The notes under the pieces were generated by a model. The model saw nothing but the letters and a program-made list of their open reading frames with translations. It did no database searches and was not told the origin of the DNA. The position numbers and the translations under genes are program-made. A DNA stretch of 5,397 bases, taken from NCBI GenBank assembly GCA_902491575.1, contig CABUID010000033.1, positions 1 through 5,397 on the forward strand. The letters are read 5' to 3'. Positions 1 through 4,663 of this stretch are shown in pieces. Origin of the DNA: an uncultured Bacillota bacterium (GTDB lineage: Bacteria; Bacillota_I; Bacilli_A; RFN20; CAG-631). Numbering within the stretch: the first letter of the stretch is position 1; every line of letters begins with the position of its first letter.

Positions 1-75
1 GATGACCTTGCCAAGTATAAGAATCCTCACCGATAGAAGAAGGAGTAAGAGAAATTCAGTAAAATCTTTAGAAAC

Positions 76-240
76 TTATAAATTGAAATATTTTATTTGT
101 AGTGTTTTATCCCATGTCATATCAGGATTCAAAGTAAATAATTCGTTTAAATATCTTAATTGGCACTCTTTTTTATAGTTTAATTGATCAACTTTAAAAC
201 TTGTTGTCCCAATACTCCAACAATAACTTTTAAATCCCAT
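76..240 (-). CDS. Small 54-aa ORF, probably a truncated N-terminal fragment of a larger unknown protein
   Basis: An ATG ORF of 54 codons ends in TAA and begins MGFKSYCWSIGTTSFKV. The dense Trp/Ile-Gly-Thr-Thr-Ser-Phe start, followed by a helical Gln/Leu-rich stretch (residues 20-36), looks like the beginning of a conserved protein rather than random sequence. I have seen similar openings on larger hypothetical proteins but cannot name the family. The ORF stops soon after LQIKYFNL and neither other forward frame continues it convincingly, so it is probably truncated. It lies downstream of the terminator that closes cassette C and has its own promoter-like hexamers at 280-308. It is therefore likely a separate unit. 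No strong ribosome binding site precedes the ATG. It could also be a genuine small protein. Confidence 0.45.
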   Translation of the reverse strand: MGFKSYCWSIGTTSFKVDQLNYKKECQLRYLNELFTLNPDMTWDKTLQIKYFNL

Positions 241-279
241 ATTATCTTCATCACTACTTTCTACTTTTTTCGATTAATT

Positions 280-308
280 ATATTAAAATAATATCATAAT
301 TTTTTCAA
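280..308 (-). promoter_or_regulatory. Candidate sigma-A promoter for the 54-aa ORF
   Basis: On the minus strand TTGAAA (303-308, 5 of 6 to TTGACA) is followed after exactly 17 bases by TAATAT (280-285, 4 of 6 to TATAAT). It sits about 40 bases upstream of the ATG at 240 and just beyond the terminator of the preceding gene. The region is very AT-rich, so chance matches are likely. Confidence 0.35.
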
Positions 309-357
309 AAAATATATAAATTAACATAAATATATTCTCATTTAAATCATATTTTAT

Positions 358-394
358 AAAAAAAGGTAAGTCTACTCATAGAGTAAACCTACCT
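358..394 (-). terminator. Rho-independent terminator after the cassette C immunity gene
   Basis: Read on the minus strand, a 14-bp stem (381-394 with 364-377), a 3-base loop and a run of T residues (358-364) form a textbook intrinsic terminator. The two non-Watson-Crick positions are G-U wobbles only in the minus-strand RNA; on the plus strand they would be A-C mismatches. This shows that termination is for minus-strand transcripts. It begins about 27 bases after the stop codon of the membrane protein gene at 421. Confidence 0.85.
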
Positions 395-425
395 AGTTTT
401 TTGCTTGTGAAAGTAATTTGCTATT
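358..425 (-). repeat. Cassette 3' direct repeat, copy 1 (after cassette C)
   Basis: Positions 403-425 are identical over 23 bases to 4263-4285. The match continues through a CTAG plus T-run (six T here, five in the other copy) into diverged versions of the terminator hairpin. The repeat overlaps the stop codon of the gene at 421-906; the other copy begins just past the stop of the gene at 4288. In both places it marks the end of a toxin/immunity cassette. Confidence 0.85.
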
Positions 426-906
426 TGTTTTTATTAATGCTTATTTCGCTCAAACGATTTTTTACTTGTGTTATGCCTGAATCATAAAATTTTGTTTCAA
501 GTTGGATTAACTTATTCTTTGATTTTATCTTGATAAAGTATCCTTCTTCTATACTTCTTATTTCTCTTGTTTTAATAATTGTTTTACCAAAGAAACTATT
601 TTTAATTATTTCATCATTTGTAATTACTATGTTAATTCTAGATGAAAAGAATGCTATTAACACCATTACCAAAGCTATCAAAGTAATACCAACACATAGT
701 TCAACGCTCTCACCAATTATTAAATTAATTATCATAAAGAATGTCATAAAAATAAATGATATACAATAGATAGTAGTAATGCCTTTACCATCAAATCTTG
801 ACTTTGGATAAACAATACTGTTCCATTTCTTATTTCTTTTGATTTCAATAATAAAACATAATATGAATAATGGAAAATAAATTAAAGAACTTATAAGACT
901 AGTCAT
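421..906 (-). CDS. Membrane protein with PH-like C-terminal domain, putative immunity protein of cassette C
   Basis: This 161-aa protein has three strongly hydrophobic segments (about residues 4-21, 44-64 and 70-88). A roughly 65-residue beta-rich tail (90-153) follows, with the pattern of a bacterial PH-like domain: ITNDEIIKNSFFGKTIIK, then alternating strands and a closing helix. The start is secure, because AAGGAGG lies 6 bases upstream of the ATG. It begins 22 bases after the stop of the Rhs-C gene, exactly where Rhs immunity genes sit, and is followed by a strong terminator. By position it should neutralise the cassette C toxin. A membrane location would suit a toxin that acts in or enters through the membrane. 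The immunity role is inferred from context only; I do not recognise the family. Confidence 0.75.
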   Translation of the reverse strand: MTSLISSLIYFPLFILCFIIEIKRNKKWNSIVYPKSRFDGKGITTIYCISFIFMTFFMIINLIIGESVELCVGITLIALVMVLIAFFSSRINIVITNDEIIKNSFFGKTIIKTREIRSIEEGYFIKIKSKNKLIQLETKFYDSGITQVKNRLSEISINKNK

Positions 907-912
907 TGTTTT

Positions 913-919
913 CCTCCTT
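913..919 (-). promoter_or_regulatory. Ribosome binding site AAGGAGG of the 421-906 gene
   Basis: A full-strength AAGGAGG lies between the Rhs-C stop at 929 and the ATG at 906, with 6 bases of spacing. It fixes the start codon and shows that the immunity-position gene can be translated efficiently on its own. Confidence 0.8.
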
Positions 920-928
920 GAAATGTTG

Positions 929-1738
929 TTACATTACAGCTGTTCTCCATGATGTACCTAGTGTTACAACACTTGATTTATAAATAGACCAAGTAATAGA
1001 ACTTAACATCTTCGCATATGCACTGCTATACATTAAGAATGCAGCACCACATCTAGCGGTTGCTTTATTCATATGAATGGCTGCCATGCCAGCAGTTTTA
1101 TAGTAACCAGAAGCTACTTTAGCGTCTGTTGCTACCATATCATCATATGCAGATACAAAATTTTGTTGTAAAGCACTTAAATTCATTCCACGTTGCGCAC
1201 CTGCACCACCAATAACACCGATGCCCAAACCGATAAGTGTACTTATTCCAATATCTGTCCAGTATTCACCCGCGTTTGCTCCAAATAAATCATGCCCTTG
1301 AATTAAATGCCCACCAACAGAACCTACAAATCCTAATGCAGTGTTTGCGGCAATCATTGCTCCCCATCCTAGTGGAGACATTGATAAAGCTCCGCCAATT
1401 CCAGCAATTCCAGCATCCCAAATAACTTGTAACACATTAATATTTTGCCAATCTGTTGCGATTCCTTGGCTTATGACACTAGCAGTAGCTCCAACTAATG
1501 CTGAAACACCGAACGCTATCCATACCAATGCAGTAGCAGTTAAAGCAAAATGCCTTGTAGGATCGTACTTATTAACGGGATCATTTCCACAGTACGCATA
1601 TAAGTTTAATCCATTAATTGTTTCAGGATCAAGATAATCCACAGAATCAGGAGAAATCCAACGACAAAGTTCAGGAGAAAAATATCTAGAGTTGCAATAA
1701 TAAAACTCCGTTTCTTCATCGATGACACGAATATCCAC
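929..1738 (-). CDS. Orphan Rhs core end with unrecognised toxin C-terminus (cassette C)
   Basis: This 269-codon ORF opens with GTG and carries the end of an Rhs core: VIDEETEFYYCNSRY at residues 5-19, then SPELCRWISPD and GLNLYAYCGNDP, ending near residue 64. Gly/Ala-rich hydrophobic segments follow (about 65-90, 101-135 and 163-181). They resemble the linker that precedes toxin tips and may help membrane passage. The last 85 residues (185-269) are the variable tip, rich in Ala, Ser, Tyr and Met, with no catalytic motif I recognise. The usual DPxGH boundary motif reads DPTRH, a Gly-to-Arg change. An in-frame TAG lies four codons before the GTG, the RGY motif just upstream is scrambled, and no ribosome binding site is seen. 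It is therefore an orphan cut from a full rhs gene and may be silent unless recombined. Confidence 0.75.
   Translation of the reverse strand: MDIRVIDEETEFYYCNSRYFSPELCRWISPDSVDYLDPETINGLNLYAYCGNDPVNKYDPTRHFALTATALVWIAFGVSALVGATASVISQGIATDWQNINVLQVIWDAGIAGIGGALSMSPLGWGAMIAANTALGFVGSVGGHLIQGHDLFGANAGEYWTDIGISTLIGLGIGVIGGAGAQRGMNLSALQQNFVSAYDDMVATDAKVASGYYKTAGMAAIHMNKATARCGAAFLMYSSAYAKMLSSITWSIYKSSVVTLGTSWRTAVM
1548..1698 (-). repeat. Rhs core direct repeat, copy in cassette C
   Basis: These 151 bases align without gaps to 5247-5397 at a constant offset of 3699 bases. The match includes a perfect block of about 29 bases encoding the LNLYAYCGNDP region. Most differences elsewhere are substitutions that keep the protein similar. 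The second copy runs off the right edge, so the true repeat may be longer. It is the natural 5' homology for cassette exchange. Confidence 0.8.
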
Positions 1739-1793
1739 GAAAGGACACTATGGTTATCTGTGGCAAAATTCAAGAATTTGCAGGCAGGATAAG

Positions 1794-1817
1794 GAGATTG
1801 CCACAATGGGCAATCTC
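1794..1817. repeat. Perfect 9-bp inverted repeat with 6-base loop
   Basis: GAGATTGCC (1794-1802) and GGCAATCTC (1809-1817) are exact reverse complements around ACAATG. No T-run follows on either side, so this is not a standard terminator. It sits between the cassette B immunity gene and the cassette C core. It may be a remnant of a mobile element end or an RNA hairpin. Confidence 0.7.
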
Positions 1818-1828
1818 GCATACCTTAC

Positions 1829-1845
1829 AAGTGGGAAACCCACTT
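1829..1845. repeat. Perfect 7-bp inverted repeat with 3-base loop
   Basis: AAGTGGG (1829-1835) and CCCACTT (1839-1845) pair exactly around AAA. On the minus strand it follows the immunity gene stop at 1875 but has no T-run after it; a weak attenuator is possible. It lies 11 bases from the inverted repeat at 1794-1817, and the two seem to belong together. Confidence 0.65.
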
Positions 1846-1874
1846 TAATTATTAATTAAGTTAGTCTAAATTCG

Positions 1875-2324
1875 CTAACTATTAATATATATTTTTAACT
1901 CTTCCTCCATTCCAAACCGATCCCATAATTTATGTATTATTGTTACATATCTAAATTTCCACTTATATTCTTTATTAACTCCTTTAAATTTTTCTAATAA
2001 CATATTTCTGCTGGACTCACCGAAAAAGTTTTCCAATACTAATTGATGAGTATTGAAAATATTAGCGATTTCTGATTCGGACCAATATTTTTCATTATTA
2101 AACAAGTCAATTTCTGAAAGTCTTTCTTTTTTAAAATGAAGTCCAGCACAATTAATAAAAGATATCCCTGACAAAACTATTCTTAACGTATAGTAGTTTT
2201 CATTTACAATATTAATGCAGTTAATCTTATCAAAAACATCCTTTTTTTGCAAACTCCAAGGCAATAAAATTTTAGGTTCTTCAATAATTAAACCGTTGTT
2301 TATTTCCTCTAAATAATCTACCAT
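1875..2324 (-). CDS. Putative immunity protein for the TNT-type toxin (cassette B)
   Basis: This 149-aa soluble protein starts MVDYLEEINNGLIIEEPKI. The ATG at 2324 is preferred to the upstream in-frame TTG at 2339, because GGAGG lies 8 bases before the ATG and overlaps the TTG region. The gene begins 15 bases after the stop of the toxin fragment at 2340, so the two form a tight pair. The sequence is acidic and mixed alpha/beta, with no signal peptide or membrane segment. It has a Trp/Phe-rich C-terminal half (EYKWKFRYVTIIHKLWDRFG). A cytoplasmic antitoxin that binds the NAD+ glycohydrolase domain would fit. The immunity role is inferred from position; I do not recognise the family and it does not visibly resemble the other two putative immunity proteins. 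It is intact although the toxin gene next to it is broken. Confidence 0.75.
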   Translation of the reverse strand: MVDYLEEINNGLIIEEPKILLPWSLQKKDVFDKINCINIVNENYYTLRIVLSGISFINCAGLHFKKERLSEIDLFNNEKYWSESEIANIFNTHQLVLENFFGESSRNMLLEKFKGVNKEYKWKFRYVTIIHKLWDRFGMEEELKIYINS

Positions 2325-2332
2325 AAAGCAAG

Positions 2333-2337
2333 CCTCC
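2333..2337 (-). promoter_or_regulatory. Ribosome binding site that sets the start of the cassette B immunity gene
   Basis: GGAGG on the minus strand lies 8 bases upstream of the ATG at 2324. It falls inside the first codons of the longer TTG reading, which argues that translation starts at the ATG. Confidence 0.75.
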
Positions 2338-2339
2338 AA

Positions 2340-2831
2340 TTATACAATAATAAGCCACCCTTTCTTCAATAAGGTTTTTATAGAGTAACGCAAAACATAT
2401 TGAACTCCACCTCCAGTACCTCCAAATCCATCAGCAACTATACCCGTAAAAACCCTGAAATTCTTCGTTGCTTGCAATGTCATTTTTACGCCAGAATTTG
2501 TAGCTGGTAACGCGAGTTTACTTGCGGGAGTGCCAAAATCTGTTATAAATTTGCCATATTCGCTTCCAAATCTGTCAAATGTTTGCCCTTTTTTGATAGT
2601 TGTCATTTTAGTCGTTCCTGATATCGCTCCTTGCCCGTCTTTAACCGCATATTTTATAGCTCCGATAGTAGCTCCGGCTAAAGCAAATACACCGACCCAA
2701 AGCATTCCATCCGAAAAGCCATCAAAAGCCCCTTTCCCAAATTGACTCCAATCTCCTCCTGATGAAATTACTGCGCCGAATCCGCCTATCAAAGTTCCAG
2801 ATGCTAAACCTATTCCTAGTGTTATAAACAT
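2340..2831 (-). CDS. TNT-type NAD+ glycohydrolase toxin domain with pretoxin linker, frameshifted off its Rhs core (cassette B)
   Basis: Residues 1-60 of this 163-codon frame are the Gly/Ala-rich linker, which lines up with the linker of cassette A (GxFALAxxT; DGxxW). Residues 82-163 match the TNT fold (tuberculosis necrotizing toxin of CpnT), which hydrolyses NAD+. The visible marks are GQTFDRFGSEYG (82-93), GTP followed by a LALP motif (100-109), and GFGGTGGGVQY (135-145) near the end. Arg87 in DRFG and Gln144 in GGGVQY match residues known to matter in this family. The Arg usually found in the RALP motif is Leu106 here. The frame joins the Rhs core at 2822-3256 if one C is restored near 2833-2835. 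As written it starts at an internal ATG with GGTGGAG 10 bases upstream, so separate translation is possible. Such a product would lack the delivery parts. Confidence 0.8.
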   Translation of the reverse strand: MFITLGIGLASGTLIGGFGAVISSGGDWSQFGKGAFDGFSDGMLWVGVFALAGATIGAIKYAVKDGQGAISGTTKMTTIKKGQTFDRFGSEYGKFITDFGTPASKLALPATNSGVKMTLQATKNFRVFTGIVADGFGGTGGGVQYVLRYSIKTLLKKGWLIIV

Positions 2832-3256
2832 AGGGCTAATGCTCCACCTGTTGCGATGGTTAAAGCAACTGCACCAATAAAAGCAACTGCACCAATAAAA
2901 GCAACTGCACCAATTATTATTTTTCCTATGTTACTTACATTGTCAAACCAACTGAACGGATTCCACCATACAGGGCTATGCCCATTAGGATCAACATACA
3001 TAACGGGGTTATTTAGGCAATAGGCATACAGATTAAGTCCACCAATCGTTTCAGGATCAAGATAACTGATATCGTCAGGGCTAATAAACCGTCCCGTTTC
3101 AGGATCATAATAGCGTGAGGATACTAGAAACAGCCCTGTCTCATCGTCAAAATAATAACCCTTATAACGAAAAGAATTCACTGCACCTTTAGTATCATTC
3201 ATTTCATCGAAAATGTCAATCCTCTTTCCAAAAGCATTGTAAACGTATTCGTGAAT
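2822..3256 (-). pseudogene. Orphan Rhs core end, frameshifted before its toxin (cassette B)
   Basis: The open frame begins after a TAA at 3257-3259. Without a start codon it already reads as Rhs: EYVYNAFGKRIDIFDE, then SFRYKGYYFDDETGLF, SSRYYDPETGRFISPDD, LDPETIGGLNLYAYC and DPNGHSP. The first ATG is at 3202. After the core comes a hydrophobic segment with a repeated IGAVAF unit, and the frame ends at a TAA directly after the start of the pretoxin linker (GGALALCL). Cassette A has GGSLAPVFIGMG at the same point. Restoring one C here gives GGALAPMFITLG and fuses it to the TNT frame, so this is one gene broken by a 1-base deletion. The core (DPETGRFISPDD) belongs to a different lineage from the SPELCRWISPD cores of A and C. 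A sequencing error remains possible. Confidence 0.75.
2862..2915 (-). repeat. Three tandem copies of an 18-bp unit inside the Rhs-B hydrophobic linker
   Basis: The unit occurs at 2862-2879, 2880-2897 and 2898-2915. The first two are identical and the third differs at its last base. Being 18 bp, it preserves frame and encodes the repeated hexapeptide IGAVAF in a membrane-like segment. Cassette A has only a single diverged equivalent (IGGVAFAGAVAL), so this looks like a recent expansion. Confidence 0.9.
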
Positions 3257-3525
3257 TTAATGAGTCCCTCACTAGCATTAAATTCTAAAACACCAGCAAT
3301 TCGATCATGAAAATGATGCCAGAGCTGAATTAATAATTCTGCTAATAATAAATTAAATCGCTTTATAATATTAAAATGTTCTAACAACATTAATAATAAA
3401 TCTAAATCGTTCTCATTTTTATTTAAAATAGAATCATTTAACAATATTTTTATTAAATTTTCATCTACCTTATCTTTATGAAAAAATGATTTACAAAATT
3501 TTACATCTATAATAGTACTAGAAAG
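3199..3525 (-). pseudogene. Immunity-gene remnant, headless and fused out of frame to Rhs sequence
   Basis: The frame opens after a TAA at 3526-3528. It has no ATG; the only plausible start is TTG at 3444. It reads as helical repeats (LDLLLMLLEHFNIIKRF, then LLAELLIQLWHHFHDRIAG and VLEF), like HEAT-type or other all-helical Rhs immunity proteins. At about 3255 it runs into Rhs DNA (YVYNAFG in the other frame). Its last 17 or so residues are therefore an out-of-frame reading of the rhs core and end in TGA at 3199. It is best explained as the 3' part of an immunity gene from a lost cassette, joined to cassette B by recombination. The family assignment is tentative. Confidence 0.55.
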
Positions 3526-3676
3526 TTAAACGTGCTTTTATGGGCCTATTTTTAAAAATTAATATAAAAAATTATCCTCTCAATAGTTACAGACACTTGA
3601 AATGTCAAATTACCACCCTTTATTTTAAAAAATAAAAAAGAATCCTCAAAATTATGAGTTCAATAAATTAATATGC
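3526..3676. other. AT-rich spacer with weak promoter-like and hairpin signals
   Basis: No gene is seen here. On the minus strand TTGACA (3603-3608) lies exactly 17 bases from TATTGA (3580-3585). This is a perfect -35 with a poor -10, placed upstream of the headless immunity remnant; it may be a relic of that gene's lost 5' region or chance. GACA and TGTC flank 7 bases at 3592-3606. Confidence 0.3.
3627..3661 (-). terminator. Possible weak terminator after the 161-aa gene
   Basis: On the minus strand GAACTCA (3655-3661) can pair with TGAG (3645-3648) and TTC (3640-3642) around a 6-base loop, with a 2-base bulge. Runs of T follow, matching the plus-strand A residues at about 3627-3639. It starts 16 bases after the stop of the gene at 3677. 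The stem is short, so confidence is moderate at best. Confidence 0.4.
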
Positions 3677-4162
3677 TTAAGTTAAATTATTATTTAAAAA
3701 TTCAATGTAATCTACAAATGGAGGTAATGCATCTCCTCTTTGTTTATCAACTGGATGAGCAGCTTCATGATTTTTCAATATAAAATTATAGTAATGCAAA
3801 ACTTTATCTAGCAGTAAAAGTATTGAATTCAATAAATCTTCAAATGTGAATTCTACATTACACTTCAGGTTAAACGTATTTTTATTAACTTCGTTAGCAG
3901 TTGCATATAATTGATATATACTATATTCAATTTCATCAGTTGTTAGAGAAATATTCGCTACAATATTTTGATATGTCAAACACATTTCAATTGAATTTCC
4001 ATTTTTTGATATTTGTGGAAAAATTTCTACATTTGTAAACTTATATTTAGATAATAATTGAGACAATTCATCATTACAATATTTTTCTAATAAAATATCT
4101 AAATAATTATATTCATTATTTTTTTTACTATTTAAATATTGAATTATCTTATTTTTATTCAT
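3677..4162 (-). CDS. Hypothetical 161-aa protein, possible orphan immunity protein
   Basis: An intact ATG gene has GAGG 6 bases upstream and no signal peptide or membrane segment. The protein is helical and Asn/Leu-rich: a charged N-terminal helix (1-45), a beta-like middle (VEIFPQISKNGNSIEMCLTY, about 45-65), then helices with a FEDLLNSILLLLDKVLHYYN stretch (about 107-126). A His/Asp-rich tail (HEAAHPVDKQRGDALPPFVD) follows. I do not recognise the family. It lies after the cassette A terminator, has promoter-like hexamers upstream and has no toxin gene directly before it. Size and setting fit an immunity gene kept after its toxin was lost, as is common in Rhs loci. A second immunity gene for cassette A is another option. 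The function is not shown by the sequence. Confidence 0.7.
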   Translation of the reverse strand: MNKNKIIQYLNSKKNNEYNYLDILLEKYCNDELSQLLSKYKFTNVEIFPQISKNGNSIEMCLTYQNIVANISLTTDEIEYSIYQLYATANEVNKNTFNLKCNVEFTFEDLLNSILLLLDKVLHYYNFILKNHEAAHPVDKQRGDALPPFVDYIEFLNNNLT

Positions 4163-4191
4163 AATTTACCTCATTTCCATATTAATTATTC

Positions 4192-4223
4192 ATCATATCC
4201 AAAGAAATTAAACTATGTTTAAT
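4192..4223 (-). promoter_or_regulatory. Candidate promoter with overlapping inverted repeat for the 161-aa gene
   Basis: On the minus strand TAAACA (4216-4221) and TATGAT (4192-4197, 5 of 6 to TATAAT) are 18 bases apart, about 30 bases from the ATG at 4162. A 7-bp perfect inverted repeat, ATTAAAC/GTTTAAT with a 3-base loop (4207-4223), overlaps the -35 and could be an operator. AT-richness makes chance likely. The position between a terminator and a gene supports a promoter. Confidence 0.35.
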
Positions 4224-4251
4224 ATAAAAAGGTTACCCATTCAGTAAACTT
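4224..4251 (-). terminator. Diverged Rho-independent terminator after cassette A
   Basis: On the minus strand AAGTTTAC (4244-4251) pairs with GTAACCTT (4229-4236) with one T-C mismatch and a 7-base loop, followed by T residues and TATATT. It is homologous to the much stronger terminator at 358-394 but has lost stem pairs, so read-through toward 4162 may occur. Confidence 0.55.
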
Positions 4252-4285
4252 ATCTAGTTTTTGCTTGTGAAAGTAATTTGCTATT
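4224..4285 (-). repeat. Cassette 3' direct repeat, copy 2 (after cassette A)
   Basis: Positions 4263-4285 match 403-425 exactly. The adjoining CTAG/T-run and the AGTAAAC..A.CTAG segment match with few changes. The repeat starts just past the stop of the putative immunity gene at 4288, as in copy 1. Confidence 0.85.
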
Positions 4286-4287
4286 AT

Positions 4288-4647
4288 TTATAATATTTTA
4301 TTTAATTTTAAAAATTCAATGTATGTTTCTACTTCTTGTTTTTCACAATTGTTTTTATTTTTCAAAAGTTCCAAAGAATCTTTAATTTTATCAATACCTA
4401 GTAGTTCTTTATTCATCATAATTTCTCTATAATATATTTTACCTATTTGTTTTTTGGTATCTATTATAAATAAATTCGTGATATGTTCTCTTAAATCTTC
4501 TTGGAAGATTATTTTCATATTATCTTTTACATATGTAATTTCATCTATCGAACCGTCATTGAAATATTTTTTTTCCCATTGTTCAAATAATGAAGTATAG
4601 TTATCTAAAATTTTATTTAAAATGGACTTTGTTCTTTTGAAAATCAT
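4288..4647 (-). CDS. Putative immunity protein of cassette A
   Basis: This 119-aa, charged, apparently all-helical soluble protein (MIFKRTKSILNKILDNY at the start, a Lys/Glu-rich C-terminal helix) has no signal or membrane segment. Its ATG lies 16 bases after the toxin stop at 4664. AAGGAG overlaps that stop codon 12 bases upstream of the ATG, a somewhat long spacing, with a purine-rich stretch nearer by. It is the only gene between the Rhs-A end and the 3' repeat/terminator, so it occupies the immunity slot. It probably binds and blocks the cassette A toxin tip in the cytoplasm. I do not recognise the family, and the role rests on position. Confidence 0.7.
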   Translation of the reverse strand: MIFKRTKSILNKILDNYTSLFEQWEKKYFNDGSIDEITYVKDNMKIIFQEDLREHITNLFIIDTKKQIGKIYYREIMMNKELLGIDKIKDSLELLKNKNNCEKQEVETYIEFLKLNKIL

Positions 4648-4663
4648 AACAATTCTCTTCTCC

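Noticed and set aside
1..58. Possible gene ends at the left edge (plus-strand frame ending DDLAKYKNPHR; minus-strand frame SSIGEDSYTWQGH running off the edge)
   Set aside because: Only 11 to 18 codons are visible with no recognisable family, so neither can be supported as a gene.
530..769. Plus-strand ORF of 79 aa
   Set aside because: It is antisense to the membrane protein gene at 421-906, has no ribosome binding site and has low-complexity hydrophobic content typical of a shadow frame.
1237..1637. Two plus-strand ORFs (1237-1425 and 1341-1637)
   Set aside because: Both are antisense to the clear Rhs-C coding frame and have no supporting start signals.
1606..1821. Minus-strand 71-aa ORF crossing the hairpin island
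   Set aside because: It overlaps the Rhs-C core in another frame, and the second half of its product is an off-frame reading of Rhs codons.
2530..2745. Plus-strand ORF of 71 aa
   Set aside because: It is antisense to the TNT toxin fragment, and its Pro/Ile-rich product is a mirror of that gene's Gly/Ala codons.
2822..2848. Programmed -1 ribosomal frameshift joining the Rhs core and TNT domain
   Set aside because: There is no canonical X-XXY-YYZ slippery heptamer and no evident downstream stem-loop. A base deletion or sequencing error is simpler.
2862..2915. CRISPR-like array
   Set aside because: The 18-bp units are contiguous with no spacers and lie in frame inside a coding region.
3571..3625. 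Insertion-sequence terminus near the GACA/TGTC inverted bases
   Set aside because: There is no matching second end, no target duplication and no transposase fragment nearby.
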